A DNA stretch of 64,000 bases from contig JAESQY010000060.1 in the NCBI GenBank assembly GCA_016764915.1, positions 1 through 64,000 of the forward strand, read 5' to 3'. Position 1 is the first letter of the stretch, and each line of letters opens with the position of its first letter. The stretch is from Aliivibrio sp. Its GTDB lineage: Bacteria; Pseudomonadota; Gammaproteobacteria; Enterobacterales; Vibrionaceae. Positions 30,795 to 42,001 of the stretch are shown here, piece after piece. The notes beneath the pieces were generated by a model that saw only the letters and a list, made by a program, of their open reading frames with translations, did no database searches and was not told the DNA's origin. The position numbers and the translations under genes are program-made.

Positions 30795-31089
30795 ATTTAC
30801 GTGGTATTTCTATTTTCCGTGCTTCTGTTTGACGGAATAGAACAAGTACCTTGCCAATTGTTTGAACTTTTTCTGCTTTTGTTTCACGTACAATTGCTTC
30901 TATAATCAAATTCTTAGTGTCACGGTCTTCAGATGCCACACGGATTTTAACCAGTTCATGATGATTTAAAGCAATCTCGATTTCAGCAAGAACAGCTTCA
31001 GTTAAACCATTAGAGCCCATTAAAACAATGGGTTTTAAATTGTGCGCAAGACCTTTAAGGTGTTGCTTCTGTTTGGTGCTAAGGTTCAT
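30793..31089 (-). CDS. yhbY: CRM-domain RNA-binding protein YhbY
   Basis: A 98-residue single CRM domain protein that associates with pre-50S ribosomal subunits. The signature GLAHNLKPIVLMGSNGLTEAV contains the conserved GxxG loop, and ALNHHELVKIRV follows. It is divergent from rlmE, the E. coli arrangement too. Confidence 0.93.
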   Translation of the reverse strand: MNLSTKQKQHLKGLAHNLKPIVLMGSNGLTEAVLAEIEIALNHHELVKIRVASEDRDTKNLIIEAIVRETKAEKVQTIGKVLVLFRQTEARKIEIPRK

Positions 31090-31204
31090 AAAAGCCTTAT
31101 TAAATTAGATTAAGGGTTGAAAACAACCTATTCTAACGCCATCTAGAGTCTAAGACTAATTTTTTGTAACGGTCTTCACAGTTTTGATGAAAATTAGGTA
31201 ATAA

Positions 31205-31834
31205 ATGAGTAAAAATAAACATTCGGCAAGCTCAGGCCGCTGGCTGAAAGAGCACTTCGATGACAAATATGTTTTAGAAGCGCAAAAAAGAGGCTATCGA
31301 TCTCGTGCTATCTTTAAATTAGAAGAGATACAGAATAAAGATAAACTGATCAAACCAGGGATGACGGTTGTTGACCTTGGTGCAGCCCCCGGAGGTTGGT
31401 CACAGTATGCAGCTGAAATTGTAGGTGATTCTGGGCAAGTGATTGCTTGCGATATATTATCTATGGACTCAATTGCTGGCGTGAGTTTTCTTCAAGGGGA
31501 TTTCCGAGAGGACGCTGTTCTTAAAGCGCTATTGAATCGCATTCAACCTAAGATGGTTGATGTGTTGATGTCTGATATGGCGCCTAACATGAGCGGCAAC
31601 CAGTCGGTTGACCAACCAAGAGCTATGTATCTTGTTGAATTAGCACTGGATATGTGCCGACAAATACTTGGCCCTGAAGGCAGTTTTACTGTTAAAGTTT
31701 TTCAAGGTGAAGGCTTTGATCAATACCTTCAGGATGTCAGAAATATGTTCAAAGTTGTGAAAATTAGAAAACCCGATTCTTCCAGAGCACGCTCTAGAGA
31801 AGTATACATAGTGGCTACAGGTTATAAACTGTAG
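31205..31834 (+). CDS. rlmE: 23S rRNA (uridine-2'-O)-methyltransferase RlmE (FtsJ/RrmJ)
   Basis: Methylates U2552 in the peptidyl transferase A loop, a late 50S assembly step. The 209 residues show the SAM motif [15 protein letters not shown], catalytic K38 (AIFKLEE), the Asp in [12 protein letters not shown] and the Lys in [10 protein letters not shown]. ftsH follows after 41 bases, the conserved rlmE-ftsH heat-shock operon. Confidence 0.97.
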   Translation: MSKNKHSASSGRWLKEHFDDKYVLEAQKRGYRSRAIFKLEEIQNKDKLIKPGMTVVDLGAAPGGWSQYAAEIVGDSGQVIACDILSMDSIAGVSFLQGDFREDAVLKALLNRIQPKMVDVLMSDMAPNMSGNQSVDQPRAMYLVELALDMCRQILGPEGSFTVKVFQGEGFDQYLQDVRNMFKVVKIRKPDSSRARSREVYIVATGYKL

Positions 31835-31875
31835 TAGTCTACCTTTATTATTATAGCTACCGCGGGGTTAACACC

Positions 31876-33825
31876 TTGAGTGACATGGCAAAAAATCTCA
31901 TTCTATGGCTAGTGATAGCCGTTGTTCTAATGTCTGTTTTCCAGAGCTTCGGCCCAAGTGAAAATAGTGGAAAACAAACTGATTACACCACATTCGTAAA
32001 GGAAGTTGGTCAAGGTCAGATTCGAGAAGCACAGTTTAATAACCGTGAAATCACATTTGTTAAAAATGATGGTAGCCGTAACATAACTTACATGCCGGTT
32101 TATCAAGATCCGAAACTTCTGGATGATTTGATCAATCAAAATGTAAAAGTTGTAGGTACAGCACCTGAAGAGCAGAGCTTAATCGCTTCTATTTTTATCT
32201 CTTGGTTCCCAATGATTTTACTCATTGGAGTGTGGATATTCTTCATGCGCCAAATGCAAGGCGGCGGTGGCAAAGGTGCTATGTCGTTTGGTAAGAGTAA
32301 AGCGCGCATGATGACCGAAGAGCAGATCAAAACTACATTTGGTGATGTTGCAGGCTGTGATGAAGCCAAAGAAGAGGTTAAAGAACTCGTAGATTTCTTA
32401 CGTGATCCTAGTCGTTTCCAGAAACTGGGAGGTAAAATTCCAACCGGTATTCTTCTGGTCGGTCCTCCGGGTACAGGTAAAACACTGCTTGCCAAAGCAA
32501 TCGCAGGTGAAGCAAAAGTGCCTTTCTTTACAATTTCTGGTTCTGATTTTGTTGAGATGTTTGTTGGTGTCGGTGCTTCACGTGTTCGTGATATGTTTGA
32601 GCAAGCTAAAAAAACGTCTCCATGTATCATCTTTATCGATGAAATTGATGCTGTAGGTCGCCAACGTGGCGCAGGTGTTGGTGGTGGTCACGATGAGCGT
32701 GAGCAAACATTGAACCAAATGCTGGTTGAGATGGATGGTTTTGAAGGCAACGAAGGCGTAATTGTTATTGCTGCTACTAACCGCCCAGATGTTTTAGATC
32801 CAGCGCTGCTTAGACCTGGACGTTTTGACCGTCAAGTCATCGTTGGGCTGCCTGATGTACGTGGACGTGAGCAGATATTAAAAGTACATATGCGTAAAGT
32901 ACCGCTCGCTTCAGATGTAGAACCTTCAGTTATCGCTCGCGGTACACCCGGTTTCTCTGGTGCAGATTTGGCTAACTTAGTGAATGAATCCGCTCTGTTT
33001 GCCGCTCGTGGTAACAAGCGTGTAGTATCCATGGTCGAGTTTGAACTGGCTAAAGACAAAATCATGATGGGTGCAGAGCGCAAGTCTATGGTGATGTCTG
33101 ATGCTCAGAAAGAGTCAACGGCTTACCATGAGGCTGGACACGCTATTGTTGGGCGTCTTGTGCCAGAGCATGATCCAATTCATAAGGTAACCATCATACC
33201 TCGTGGTCGAGCTCTGGGTGTGACGATGTTTTTACCTGAAGGCGATGAAATTAGCATTAATTTACAAAAGCTTGAGAGTAAAATATCGGTTGCTTACGGT
33301 GGGCGCTTGGCTGAAGAGTTGATTTACGGTGCTCAAAAAGTCTCGACTGGAGCATCAAGTGATATCCAATATGCTACTGATATTGCTCGTAAAATGGTCA
33401 CGCAGTGGGGGTTTTCAGATAAGCTTGGTCCGCTGCTCTATTCTGAAGATGAAGGCGAAGTTTTTCTTGGTCGTTCCATCACGCAAAGTAAGCATATGTC
33501 GGATGCGACCGCTCAGCTTATTGATGATGAGATTCGAATGATTATTGAACGCAATCATGAGCGCGCTAGAAAACTTCTTGAAGCTAATATGGATATCATG
33601 CATTCAATGAAAGATGCGTTAATGAAGTATGAAACGATTGATTCTGGTCAAATTGATGACTTGATGGATCGAGTGGAAGAGATTCGAGATCCGCAAGGTT
33701 GGACTGCCGATGATGCACCAGTGGCAAAACCGGTGAAAGAAGAAAAAGCGGAAGAGACAGAAAAAGAGTCAAAAGAAGAAGAGGGTACTGATGATAAATC
33801 AGATGACTCTGAACAAGAGAAATAA
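31876..33825 (+). CDS. ftsH: ATP-dependent zinc metalloprotease FtsH
   Basis: Membrane-anchored AAA+ protease degrading LpxC, sigma32 and unassembled membrane proteins. There are two membrane segments (about 6-22 and 106-125) with a periplasmic domain between, the AAA domain with Walker A GPPGTGKT at 196, Walker B IIFIDEID and the SRH around RPGRFDR, then the protease with HEAGH at 418-422. I keep TTG 31876 (SDMAKNL) as start; ATG 31885 is also possible. The C-terminal 35 residues are a low-complexity Lys/Glu/Asp tail, probably disordered. Confidence 0.97.
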   Translation: MSDMAKNLILWLVIAVVLMSVFQSFGPSENSGKQTDYTTFVKEVGQGQIREAQFNNREITFVKNDGSRNITYMPVYQDPKLLDDLINQNVKVVGTAPEEQSLIASIFISWFPMILLIGVWIFFMRQMQGGGGKGAMSFGKSKARMMTEEQIKTTFGDVAGCDEAKEEVKELVDFLRDPSRFQKLGGKIPTGILLVGPPGTGKTLLAKAIAGEAKVPFFTISGSDFVEMFVGVGASRVRDMFEQAKKTSPCIIFIDEIDAVGRQRGAGVGGGHDEREQTLNQMLVEMDGFEGNEGVIVIAATNRPDVLDPALLRPGRFDRQVIVGLPDVRGREQILKVHMRKVPLASDVEPSVIARGTPGFSGADLANLVNESALFAARGNKRVVSMVEFELAKDKIMMGAERKSMVMSDAQKESTAYHEAGHAIVGRLVPEHDPIHKVTIIPRGRALGVTMFLPEGDEISINLQKLESKISVAYGGRLAEELIYGAQKVSTGASSDIQYATDIARKMVTQWGFSDKLGPLLYSEDEGEVFLGRSITQSKHMSDATAQLIDDEIRMIIERNHERARKLLEANMDIMHSMKDALMKYETIDSGQIDDLMDRVEEIRDPQGWTADDAPVAKPVKEEKAEETEKESKEEEGTDDKSDDSEQEK

Positions 33826-33856
33826 CCGTTAACACAAGTAATTGTGCATAATATTG

Positions 33857-33885
33857 ACCCTGAGAAGCCATTCTCAGGGTTTTTT
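33857..33885 (+). terminator. Intrinsic terminator of ftsH
   Basis: A perfect 10-bp stem ACCCTGAGAA / TTCTCAGGGT with a GCCA loop and T-run. Confidence 0.92.
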
Positions 33886-33907
33886 CATTTCAGCAGTAAA
33901 GACATAA

Positions 33908-34747
33908 ATGATGATTTTAAAAAGCAGAACTAAAAAACTTAATTTAGAATATTCACGCGTAATGGGGATATTAAATGTAACTCCAGATTCATTTTCTGAT
34001 GGTGGTAGATACAGAATTCTTGAAACTGCATTTAAAAAAGCACAAGCAATGATAGATGCTGGAGTGCACATTATTGATATCGGCGGTGAGTCTACACGAC
34101 CAGGAGCACAGGAAGTGACGGTTGATGAAGAGCTCTCGCGTGTTATTCCGATCATTTCAGAAATTAGGCAGCGTTCTGATGTCTGGATTTCAATTGATAC
34201 CAGTAAAGCTGAAGTGATGAAACAAGCCGTTGAGGCAGGTGCTGATATCATTAATGACGTTCGTGCATTGCAAGAGCCTAATGCGCTAACGACAGCCGCA
34301 GAACTGCAAGTCCCTGTCTGTCTCATGCATATGCAAGGCGCACCAACAACGATGCAGCGCAACCCAAGCTATGATGATCTTTTTGATGATATCAGCGCGT
34401 TTTTAGTTGAACGTATAAAACAGTGCGAACAACAGGGACTGACAAGAGAGAACATCATTCTTGATCCTGGATTTGGTTTTGGAAAAACATTAGAACAAAA
34501 CTATCAACTGCTTGCTAGGTTTGAATATTTTCATCAGTTAGGTTTGCCATTACTTGCTGGAATGTCAAGAAAATCTATGATTTTCAATTTGTTAGATAAA
34601 AAGCCAACAGAAATACTTGCAGGTAGTTTAGCGTGTGCAACAATAGCGGCTATGAAAGGAGCACAAATCATTCGAGTTCATGATGTTGAAGATACCATCG
34701 AGGTAGTAAAAGTGTGTAAAATGACACAGCAGTTTCAATGTCAGTAA
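33908..34747 (+). CDS. folP: Dihydropteroate synthase
   Basis: Condenses p-aminobenzoate with the pterin diphosphate in folate synthesis; the target of sulfonamides. The 279 residues carry both signatures: MGILNVTPDSFSDGG and IDIGGESTRPGA, plus LDPGFGFGKT and GMSRKSM. Two adjacent ATG codons (33908, 33911) can both start it. glmM follows after 52 bases, the usual ftsH-folP-glmM order; the strong terminator upstream implies its own promoter or readthrough. Confidence 0.97.
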   Translation: MMILKSRTKKLNLEYSRVMGILNVTPDSFSDGGRYRILETAFKKAQAMIDAGVHIIDIGGESTRPGAQEVTVDEELSRVIPIISEIRQRSDVWISIDTSKAEVMKQAVEAGADIINDVRALQEPNALTTAAELQVPVCLMHMQGAPTTMQRNPSYDDLFDDISAFLVERIKQCEQQGLTRENIILDPGFGFGKTLEQNYQLLARFEYFHQLGLPLLAGMSRKSMIFNLLDKKPTEILAGSLACATIAAMKGAQIIRVHDVEDTIEVVKVCKMTQQFQCQ

Positions 34748-34799
34748 ATAGCGAATCATATCCGCGATACAGTAAGAATAGATAAATAAGGAAGAGCAG

Positions 34800-36137
34800 A
34801 TGACAGAACGTAAGTTTTTTGGAACCGATGGTATTCGCGGTAAAGTTGGGCAAACACCCATTACTCCAGATTTTGTTTTAAAGTTAGGTTGGGCTGCAGG
34901 GAAAGTGCTGGCTAAACAAGGAACTAAGACTGTTATTATTGGGAAAGATACTCGAATATCGGGTTATATGCTTGAATCTGCGCTTGAGGCTGGGCTTGCT
35001 GCTGCTGGATTGAAAGCAACACTAACTGGGCCGATGCCGACACCTGCCGTTGCTTATTTAACACAAACATTTAGAGCTGAAGCTGGCATTGTTATTTCAG
35101 CGTCGCACAACCCCTATTATGACAACGGCATTAAGTTCTTCTCAGCAGAAGGTACAAAATTAGCGGATGATGTTGAACTTGCCATTGAAGCTGAAATGGA
35201 AAAGCCGCTTACTTGTGTCGAATCATCACTTCTTGGGAAAGCAATGCGTCTTGATGATGCCGCTGGACGTTATATAGAATTTTGTAAAAGTACGTTTCCT
35301 AAAGAGCTTAATCTTGGGGGAGTGAAGATGGTGATCGATTGCGCTAATGGTGCAACCTATCACATTGCGCCTAATGTGTTTGAAGAGTTAGGGGCAGAGG
35401 TCATTGCGATAGGCTGTGAGCCAAACGGTACCAACATCAATGCAGAAGTAGGCGCGACGGATGTTCGAGCTCTGCAAGCTGAAGTGGTTAAGCAAAAAGC
35501 CGATTTTGGCGTTGCATTTGATGGTGATGGTGACCGAGTTATTATGGTGGATGAATTTGGAGAGAAAGTCGACGGCGATCAAATAGCCTATATTATTGCA
35601 CGTGATGCACTGCGTCGTGGTGAGTTAAAAGGTGGTGTGGTTGGCACGTTAATGACCAACATGGGTATGGAGATTGCGCTGAAGAATTTAGGTATTCCTT
35701 TTGAGCGATCTGCAGTTGGTGATAGGTATGTAATGCAAAAATTAGTCGAAAATAACTGGCTAATTGGTGCTGAAAATTCAGGGCATGTTATTTTACTGGA
35801 TAAAGTAACAACCGGAGATGCGATTGTTGCCGCTTTACAGGTTATTGCCTCTATCGTGGGCAGCAAAATGAGCTTGAAAGAGCTAAACAATGGCATGACG
35901 ATGTTTCCTCAGGTTCTTGAAAATGTAAGATTTAGCGGTGATTCAAATCCATTAGAGTCTGAAGCTGTGAAGCTGGCAGTCAGTGAAGTTGAAGCTAAAC
36001 TCGGTGATAATGGTCGAGTATTGTTACGTAAGTCGGGCACTGAGCCATTAATTCGAGTGATGGTTGAGGGGGAAGTTGCAGAAGATGTTCAAGCCTATGC
36101 TTTACAGATAGCTGAAGCGGTAAAACAGAGTTTTTAA
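34800..36137 (+). CDS. glmM: Phosphoglucosamine mutase
   Basis: Converts glucosamine-6-phosphate to glucosamine-1-phosphate for UDP-GlcNAc, feeding peptidoglycan and LPS. The 445 residues include the phospho-serine S102 in [15 protein letters not shown], the metal loop [10 protein letters not shown], and the C-terminal phosphate-binding [20 protein letters not shown] precedes the ATG. Confidence 0.98.
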   Translation: MTERKFFGTDGIRGKVGQTPITPDFVLKLGWAAGKVLAKQGTKTVIIGKDTRISGYMLESALEAGLAAAGLKATLTGPMPTPAVAYLTQTFRAEAGIVISASHNPYYDNGIKFFSAEGTKLADDVELAIEAEMEKPLTCVESSLLGKAMRLDDAAGRYIEFCKSTFPKELNLGGVKMVIDCANGATYHIAPNVFEELGAEVIAIGCEPNGTNINAEVGATDVRALQAEVVKQKADFGVAFDGDGDRVIMVDEFGEKVDGDQIAYIIARDALRRGELKGGVVGTLMTNMGMEIALKNLGIPFERSAVGDRYVMQKLVENNWLIGAENSGHVILLDKVTTGDAIVAALQVIASIVGSKMSLKELNNGMTMFPQVLENVRFSGDSNPLESEAVKLAVSEVEAKLGDNGRVLLRKSGTEPLIRVMVEGEVAEDVQAYALQIAEAVKQSF

Positions 36138-36380
36138 ATCAAGAGTAACGAGTCCAATTATAGCTCTTGGCTCTGTTTGGCTCTGTTCAGAATTCTTTTT
36201 TGTTCGTTTAATCAGCAATCAGTTCAATACATGGCATTATTTTGAAATTTAGCTTGTAACCCTATATAGGTTTGGTTAGTATTCTCCGGCCTCTTTAAAC
36301 AGAGGGCGTGCTAGCATTGCTGGAATAGAAGGTTAGCTTGATTACTTTTTCCTGTTTTTTAGGCAACATAGGTGGCTGGA

Positions 36381-36716
36381 ATGTACTCTGTACTACTTGT
36401 AATTTATCTTTTAGCCGCACTTGGTGTAATTGGCCTAGTACTGATCCAACAAGGTAAAGGCGCAGATATGGGCGCATCTTTTGGCGCTGGTGCATCAAGC
36501 ACTGTTTTCGGTTCAGGTGGTTCTGGTAACTTCCTTACTCGCATGACTGCAGTTTGCGCAACACTATTTTTTATTATTAGTTTAGCGCTAGGTAACCTAT
36601 CAACTAAGACGGAAGAGTCTTCGTGGATGGATCCAACTCAAGGGCAAGTGATTGAACAAGCCGTTGAATTTAATGTAGATGTTCCTGCAGCAGAGAATAG
36701 TGATATTCCACAATAG
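36381..36716 (+). CDS. secG: Preprotein translocase subunit SecG
   Basis: Small subunit of the SecYEG channel. I start it at ATG 36381, with AGGTGG (36370-36375) five bases upstream; the in-frame GTG 36372 overlaps that ribosome site. The 111 residues form two membrane helices around the conserved loop LIQQGKGADMGASFGAGAS. The C-terminus is longer and more acidic than in E. coli, as in other Vibrio. It precedes tRNA-Leu, the classic secG-leuU order. Confidence 0.95.
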   Translation: MYSVLLVIYLLAALGVIGLVLIQQGKGADMGASFGAGASSTVFGSGGSGNFLTRMTAVCATLFFIISLALGNLSTKTEESSWMDPTQGQVIEQAVEFNVDVPAAENSDIPQ

Positions 36717-36721
36717 ATTTT

Positions 36722-36748
36722 AAATTACGTTTTTATTAAACGTAATTT
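36722..36748 (+). other. AT-rich hairpin between secG and tRNA-Leu
   Basis: Perfect 9-bp arms AAATTACGT / ACGTAATTT with a 9-base loop end two bases before the tRNA. It is probably a processing or pausing structure; it is not GC-rich enough to be a strong terminator. Confidence 0.5.
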
Positions 36749-36749
36749 T

Positions 36750-36834
36750 GCCGAGATGGTGAAATTGGTAGACACGCTAGCATGAGGTGCTAGTGCCTTA
36801 GGGTATGGGGGTTCAAGTCCCCCTCTCGGCACCA
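36750..36834 (+). tRNA. leuU: tRNA-Leu (anticodon GAG)
   Basis: An 85-base class II tRNA. Acceptor GCCGAGA pairs with TCTCGGC; the anticodon arm is CTAGC-ATGAGGT-GCTAG, anticodon GAG. There is a long variable arm, TTCAAGT in the T loop and an encoded CCA end. It lies downstream of secG as in E. coli. Confidence 0.97.
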
Positions 36835-36891
36835 TATTAACAACAGTATGTACTTTATTTTATAGAGATTGAATGCATATTGGCGTTTCGC

Positions 36892-36920
36892 TTGTAAAAG
36901 CAGAATGACACAATTATAAT
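36892..36920 (+). promoter_or_regulatory. Sigma70 promoter of the tRNA-fMet-rimP-nusA operon
   Basis: TTGTAA (36892-36897), 17-base spacer, perfect TATAAT (36915-36920). The expected start point is about 10 bases before the tRNA. Confidence 0.78.
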
Positions 36921-36936
36921 TTTGTTATTCATCGGA

Positions 36937-37013
36937 CGCGGGGTGGAGCAGTTTGGTAGCTCGTCGGGCTCATAACCCGAAGGCCGTCGGTTCAAATCCG
37001 GCCCCCGCAACCA
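36937..37013 (+). tRNA. metY: Initiator tRNA-fMet (anticodon CAT)
   Basis: A 77-base tRNA, CGCGGGG...CCCCGCA-ACCA. The C1-A72 mismatch and the three G-C pairs in the anticodon stem (GGG-CTCATAA-CCC) mark the initiator. It leads the rimP-nusA operon, the position of E. coli metY. Confidence 0.97.
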
Positions 37014-37089
37014 ACTCAAATAAGAGGATATTTATATTCTAATTTCTTATTGAGAGCTACGAAAGTAGCATTCAGGGTCCAGTAACTAG

Positions 37090-37112
37090 AACCTCGATTT
37101 TCGGGGTTTTTT
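37090..37112 (+). terminator. Leader terminator 1 before rimP
   Basis: AACCTCGA / TCGGGGTT (one G-U), TTT loop, then a T-run, between tRNA-fMet and rimP. Confidence 0.7.
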
Positions 37113-37138
37113 GTTATCTGAAATAGACTATTTCCGAT

Positions 37139-37157
37139 GGGCTCTGAGCCCTTTTTT
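37139..37157 (+). terminator. Leader terminator 2 before rimP
   Basis: GGGCT-CTG-AGCCC followed by six T, 22 bases before the rimP start. Two terminators in series before the nusA operon suggest attenuation, as known for nusA autoregulation in E. coli. Confidence 0.7.
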
Positions 37158-37178
37158 CGTTTCTAGGGGTTATGAATT

Positions 37179-37634
37179 ATGACAGGTTTAGAAAGACAAC
37201 TAATTGAAATACTTGAAGTTCCAGTAGAGGCTTTAGGTTATGAACTGGTCGGTTTAACGTTTGTTCGCGCAGGTGATCACTCAACGTTACGTGTTTTTAT
37301 CGATCATGAAAATGGTATTTTAGTTGATGATTGTGCAGAAGTAAGTCGTCAAGTAAGTGCAGTAATGGATGTTGAAGACCCAATTACAGTGCCTTATAAC
37401 CTTGAGGTATCATCTCCTGGGCTAGAGCGACCATTATTTAAAGCAGAACATTATCAACAATTTATTGGTCATGAAGCACTTATCGTGTTGAAGATCGCGA
37501 TGGGTGACCGTCGAAAATGGAAAGGAATTATTCAAAGCATTGAAAGTGAAGTTGTTACCGTTGTTGTAGATGGTGATGCCGAAAACTTTGCACTGAGTAA
37601 TATTTCAAAGGCCAACCTGGTTCCTAAATTTTAA
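37179..37634 (+). CDS. rimP: Ribosome maturation factor RimP
   Basis: Needed for 30S maturation. The 151 residues carry the RimP core [35 protein letters not shown] and [11 protein letters not shown], followed by an SH3-like C-terminal domain. First protein gene of the nusA-infB operon; nusA starts 21 bases later. Confidence 0.97.
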   Translation: MTGLERQLIEILEVPVEALGYELVGLTFVRAGDHSTLRVFIDHENGILVDDCAEVSRQVSAVMDVEDPITVPYNLEVSSPGLERPLFKAEHYQQFIGHEALIVLKIAMGDRRKWKGIIQSIESEVVTVVVDGDAENFALSNISKANLVPKF

Positions 37635-37655
37635 AGGCTGAATGAGGCTTAGAAT

Positions 37656-39143
37656 ATGAATAAAGAAATCTTAGCAGTCGTTGAAGCTGTATCTAACGAA
37701 AAAGCTCTTCCTCGTGAGAAGATCTTTGAAGCACTTGAAATTGCGTTAGCAACAGCGACAAAGAAGAAATCCAACATTGAAATTGAAGTACGCGTAGAAA
37801 TTGACCGTAAAACAGGCAGTTTTGAAACCCTTCGCCGTTGGAAAGCTGTGGAAGTAGTTGAAAGTCCAACTCTAGAAATCACAATAGAAGCTGCACAATA
37901 CGATGATGAAACTATCGAATTAGGTGATTATATTGAAGATGATATCGAGTCTGTAACTTTCGACCGTATAACGACACAAACTGCTAAGCAAGTAATTGTT
38001 CAGAAAGTTCGTGAAGCAGAACGTGCAATGATTGTTGAACAGTTCATGGATAACGAAGGTGATTTGATTACCGGTATCGTTAAGAAAGTGAATCGTGATG
38101 CGATTATTATTGATCTTGGCAATAATGCTGAGGCTGTTATTTTACGTGAAGATCAATTGCCACGCGAAAATTTCCGTCCTGGCGATCGCATTCGAGGTCT
38201 TTTGTACGCGGTTCGTCCTGAAGCTCGTGGCTTCCAACTGTTTATGACTCGTTCTAAGCCTGAAATGTTGGTTGAACTGTTCACTATCGAAGTTCCTGAG
38301 ATTGCAGAAGAGTTGATTGAACTTAAAGGTGCAGCTCGCGATCCTGGCTATCGTGCTAAAATTGCCGTGAAAACCAATGATCGCCGTATTGACCCAATTG
38401 GCGCTTGTGTTGGTATGCGTGGTGCTCGTGTTCAAGCAGTATCAAGTGAACTTGGTGGTGAGCGCGTTGATATCATTTTATGGGACGACAATCCTGCCCA
38501 GTACGTAATCAATGCAATGTCTCCAGCTGAAGTTGCTTCAATCATTGTCGATGAAGATAACAATACAATGGATATTGCTGTTGAAGCAGATAACCTAGCT
38601 CAAGCAATTGGTCGAAATGGTCAAAATGTTCGTTTAGCCTCCAACCTAACGGGTTGGGAGTTAAATGTCATGACAGTTGCGGACCTACAGAAAAAACATC
38701 AAGAGGAAGCGCAAGGTTCTATTGATAACTTTATGAAGTACCTCGAACTTGATGAAGATTTTGCAACCATGTTGGTTGAAGAAGGTTTCACTACTTTAGA
38801 AGAAGTGGCGTACGTTCCAATCAATGAGTTGTTAGACATTGATGCATTAGATGAAGACATTGTTGAAGCGCTTCGTACTCGTGCTAAAGAAGCATTAACC
38901 ACTCTTGCCTTGGCCAAAGAGGAGTCATTAGATAGTACTAAACCTGCTGACGATCTTCTTGCGCTAGAAGGCCTTGAAAAAGAACTCGCTTTCCAACTTG
39001 CAGCAATCGGTGTGATTACACTAGAAGATCTTGCAGACCAGGGAATTGATGACATTTCAGAAATTGACGGATTAACAGATGAACGCGCTGGCGAGCTAAT
39101 TATGGCTGCACGTAATATCTGTTGGTTTAGCGACGAAGCATAA
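37656..39143 (+). CDS. nusA: Transcription termination/antitermination factor NusA
   Basis: RNA polymerase-associated factor that controls pausing, termination and antitermination. The 495 residues form an N-terminal polymerase-binding domain, an S1 domain (about 135-200), two KH domains ([27 protein letters not shown]) and two C-terminal acidic repeats of helix-hairpin-helix type, as in gammaproteobacteria. Confidence 0.97.
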   Translation: MNKEILAVVEAVSNEKALPREKIFEALEIALATATKKKSNIEIEVRVEIDRKTGSFETLRRWKAVEVVESPTLEITIEAAQYDDETIELGDYIEDDIESVTFDRITTQTAKQVIVQKVREAERAMIVEQFMDNEGDLITGIVKKVNRDAIIIDLGNNAEAVILREDQLPRENFRPGDRIRGLLYAVRPEARGFQLFMTRSKPEMLVELFTIEVPEIAEELIELKGAARDPGYRAKIAVKTNDRRIDPIGACVGMRGARVQAVSSELGGERVDIILWDDNPAQYVINAMSPAEVASIIVDEDNNTMDIAVEADNLAQAIGRNGQNVRLASNLTGWELNVMTVADLQKKHQEEAQGSIDNFMKYLELDEDFATMLVEEGFTTLEEVAYVPINELLDIDALDEDIVEALRTRAKEALTTLALAKEESLDSTKPADDLLALEGLEKELAFQLAAIGVITLEDLADQGIDDISEIDGLTDERAGELIMAARNICWFSDEA

Positions 39144-39162
39144 TCCAGTAGGGAGAAGCTGC

Positions 39163-41850
39163 ATGACCGAAATTACTATTAAAGCACTGGGTAACGAAAT
39201 TGATACTCCAGTTGAACGTCTACTTCAACAGTTTTCAGACGCTGGGATCACTAAAAAAGAGAGTGATTCAGTATCTGAAGGTGAGAAGCAGACTCTGCTT
39301 ACTCACCTGAAAAAAACGCACGGTGGCGATGATGAAGCACCAACTCGTTTAACATTACAGCGTAAAACCAAGAGCACTCTAAGTGTTTCAGGTACTGGTG
39401 GTAAGAGCAAAGACGTACAAGTTGAAGTTAGAAAGAAGCGTACATACGTTAAGCGTAGCACTCTAGAAGAGGAGCAACGTGAAGTTGAAGAAGCAGCAGA
39501 AGACGCAGTAACACAGCAAAAAACAGCTGAACTGAATCTTGTAGCTGAAGAGAATGCAAAGCGTGAAGCAGAAGAAAAAGCACAACGCGTAGCTGAAGAG
39601 AAAGCGAAGCGTGATGCTGATGAAAAAGCGAAGCGTACTGCTGCAGATAAGGCAAAAAAAGAGATGAATTCAAAAAATTCGACTGAAAAATCACAAGTGA
39701 AAAAAGAAGTCGATGAGTTAAAACTTCGCCAAGAGCAAGAAGCGACTCGTAAAGCAGAAGCTGACGCTGCAAGTGTTGTTGAAGACGCTCGTAAAATGGC
39801 TGAAGAGAATGCAGGCCGTTGGGAAGAAGCTGAGAAAAAGAAAAAAGAGTCTGATAATGCAGATTATCACATAACGACATCTACGCATGCTCGTGAAGCA
39901 GAAGATGCTGCGGACCGTAAAGTAGAGCAGCAGCCGCGTCGTAAGAAAAAAGCGCCAGGTGCTGATAAAAACTCAAAAGGTCGCGGTGGTCGTAATAACC
40001 AGCGCAATCAACGTGGTGGCAGAAATTCTCATCGTGGTGGTTTAGACAAGCCAACGGCAATGCAGCAAGGATTTGATAAATCTGCTTCTGTTGCAAAATC
40101 TGATGTAGTTATTGGCGAAACCATTGTTCTTGCTGAACTGGCCAACAAAATGTCAGTAAAAGCGACAGAAGTTATTAAGACCATGATGAAGATGGGCGCG
40201 ATGGCGACTATCAATCAAGTGATTGATCAAGAGACAGCTCAAGTGGTTGCAGAAGAGATGGGTCATAAAGTTATTCTTCGTAATGAGAATGAACTTGAAG
40301 ACGCAATAATGTCTGACCGTGGTGAAAAAGCAGAAGCGGTTTCACGTGCTCCTGTTGTTACTATCATGGGTCACGTTGATCACGGCAAAACATCACTGCT
40401 TGATTATATCCGTAAAGCGCACGTTGCTTCTGGCGAAGCGGGTGGTATTACGCAGCATATTGGTGCTTACCACGTTGAAACTGATAACGGTATGATCACT
40501 TTCCTTGATACTCCAGGACATGCTGCGTTTACCTCTATGCGTGCTCGTGGTGCTCAAGCGACCGACATTGTTGTTCTTGTTGTAGCTGCAGATGATGGCG
40601 TAATGCCACAGACAATTGAAGCAATTCAGCACGCACAAGCGGCTAATGTTCCACTAATTGTTGCCGTAAACAAAATCGATAAAGAAGATGCTAACCCTGA
40701 CAACGTAAAAACTGAGCTTGCTCAACACAACGTTATGTCAGAAGAGTGGGGCGGCGAAAATATCTTTGTTCACGTTTCTGCTAAGGAAGGGCTAAATATT
40801 GACGAGTTGCTTGAAAGTATTCTTCTGCAATCTGAAATTCTTGAACTTACTGCAGTTAAAGAGGGCATGGCCAAAGGTGTTGTTATTGAATCTCGCCTTG
40901 ATAAAGGTCGTGGTCCTGTTGCAACAGTATTGGTACAAGAAGGTACACTGCGTAAAGGTGATGTCGTTCTTTGTGGTATTGAGCATGGACGTGTTCGTGC
41001 AATGCGTGATGAGGATGGTAACGACATCGAAGAAGCAGGTCCGTCAATTCCAGTTGAAGTTCTTGGACTTTCTGGTATTCCAACGTCAGGTGATGAAGCG
41101 ACTGTTGTACGTGATGAACGTAAAGCGCGCGAAGTTGCACTGTTCCGTCAAGGTAAATTCCGTGATGTGAAACTGGCTCGTCAACAGAAATCTAAGCTTG
41201 AAAACATGTTCTCGAACATGGAAGCGGGTGAAGTTTCTGAACTGAACGTTGTGCTTAAAGCGGATGTTCAAGGCTCAGTTGAAGCCATTGCTGACTCACT
41301 ACTTAAACTTTCTACTGATGAAGTGAAAGTGAGAATTATTGGTTCGGGTGTTGGTGCTATTACAGAAACGGATGCCGTACTTGCTGCCGCTTCAAATGCA
41401 ATTGTGCTTGGTTTCAACGTACGTGCTGATGTTCCTGCTCGTCGCATTATTGAAAACGAAAGCATCGACTTGCGTTACTACTCTGTAATCTACGCATTGA
41501 TTGACGAAGTTAAACAAGCGATGGGTGGTCTTCTTGCTCCTGAGTTTAGACAAGAGATCATTGGTCTTGCTCAAGTACGTGATGTGTTTAAGTCACCAAA
41601 AATTGGCGCAATTGCTGGTTGTATGGTTACTGAAGGTACTCTTAAGCGTAATAGCCCAATTCGAGTTCTTCGTGAGAATGTGGTTATCTACGAAGGTGAA
41701 CTAGAGTCACTACGTCGCTTCAAAGATGACGTTGCTGAAGTTAAAAATGGTTATGAATGTGGTATCGGTGTTAAGAACTACAACGATGTACGTGTTGGCG
41801 ACCAGATTGAGGTATTCGAAATCATTGAGATTAAACGTACTTTAGATTAA
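39163..41850 (+). CDS. infB: Translation initiation factor IF-2
   Basis: GTPase that brings fMet-tRNA to the 30S subunit. The 895 residues comprise an IF2-N subdomain, a long charged Lys/Glu/Ala linker with repeated 'AEEKAKR'-like units (about 110-290), a second IF2 N-terminal module, the G domain (GHVDHGKTS at about 403; [13 protein letters not shown]), and C-terminal domains that bind fMet-tRNA. Length is typical of long IF2 alpha; a shorter internal-start form is likely but I did not fix its codon. Confidence 0.98.
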   Translation: MTEITIKALGNEIDTPVERLLQQFSDAGITKKESDSVSEGEKQTLLTHLKKTHGGDDEAPTRLTLQRKTKSTLSVSGTGGKSKDVQVEVRKKRTYVKRSTLEEEQREVEEAAEDAVTQQKTAELNLVAEENAKREAEEKAQRVAEEKAKRDADEKAKRTAADKAKKEMNSKNSTEKSQVKKEVDELKLRQEQEATRKAEADAASVVEDARKMAEENAGRWEEAEKKKKESDNADYHITTSTHAREAEDAADRKVEQQPRRKKKAPGADKNSKGRGGRNNQRNQRGGRNSHRGGLDKPTAMQQGFDKSASVAKSDVVIGETIVLAELANKMSVKATEVIKTMMKMGAMATINQVIDQETAQVVAEEMGHKVILRNENELEDAIMSDRGEKAEAVSRAPVVTIMGHVDHGKTSLLDYIRKAHVASGEAGGITQHIGAYHVETDNGMITFLDTPGHAAFTSMRARGAQATDIVVLVVAADDGVMPQTIEAIQHAQAANVPLIVAVNKIDKEDANPDNVKTELAQHNVMSEEWGGENIFVHVSAKEGLNIDELLESILLQSEILELTAVKEGMAKGVVIESRLDKGRGPVATVLVQEGTLRKGDVVLCGIEHGRVRAMRDEDGNDIEEAGPSIPVEVLGLSGIPTSGDEATVVRDERKAREVALFRQGKFRDVKLARQQKSKLENMFSNMEAGEVSELNVVLKADVQGSVEAIADSLLKLSTDEVKVRIIGSGVGAITETDAVLAAASNAIVLGFNVRADVPARRIIENESIDLRYYSVIYALIDEVKQAMGGLLAPEFRQEIIGLAQVRDVFKSPKIGAIAGCMVTEGTLKRNSPIRVLRENVVIYEGELESLRRFKDDVAEVKNGYECGIGVKNYNDVRVGDQIEVFEIIEIKRTLD

Positions 41851-41909
41851 TTATCAAAATCTACTTTTTGGTTGGCAGTAGCCACTATAATAAAAAGCAG
41901 ACGGTTGTT

Positions 41910-41969
41910 GTTCTTACTGTAAAGTAAGAACCGCTATGGGAGGATCGTCATTCGAGCCTCCCATTTTTT
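41910..41969 (+). terminator. Double hairpin and terminator between infB and rbfA
   Basis: The first hairpin is GTTCTTAC / GTAAGAAC (41910-41931). The second is ATGGGAGG / CCTCCCAT with a 13-base loop, running into T6 (41936-41969). It is a well-formed terminator inside a conserved operon, 32 bases before rbfA. Confidence 0.75.
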
Positions 41970-42001
41970 GTTTATATCGCTTATTTTCAAGAGAATGAAA
42001 A

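Noticed and set aside
39449-39880. 143-codon antisense frame opposite infB
   Set aside because: A Leu/Gln/His-rich shadow of the Lys/Glu/Ala codons on the other strand, with no ribosome site.
39460-40050. Repetitive sequence inside infB that might be a repeat array
   Set aside because: The repetition comes from Lys/Glu/Ala-rich linker codons of IF2 and lies wholly in its frame. Spacing is irregular and there are no CRISPR-like unique spacers.
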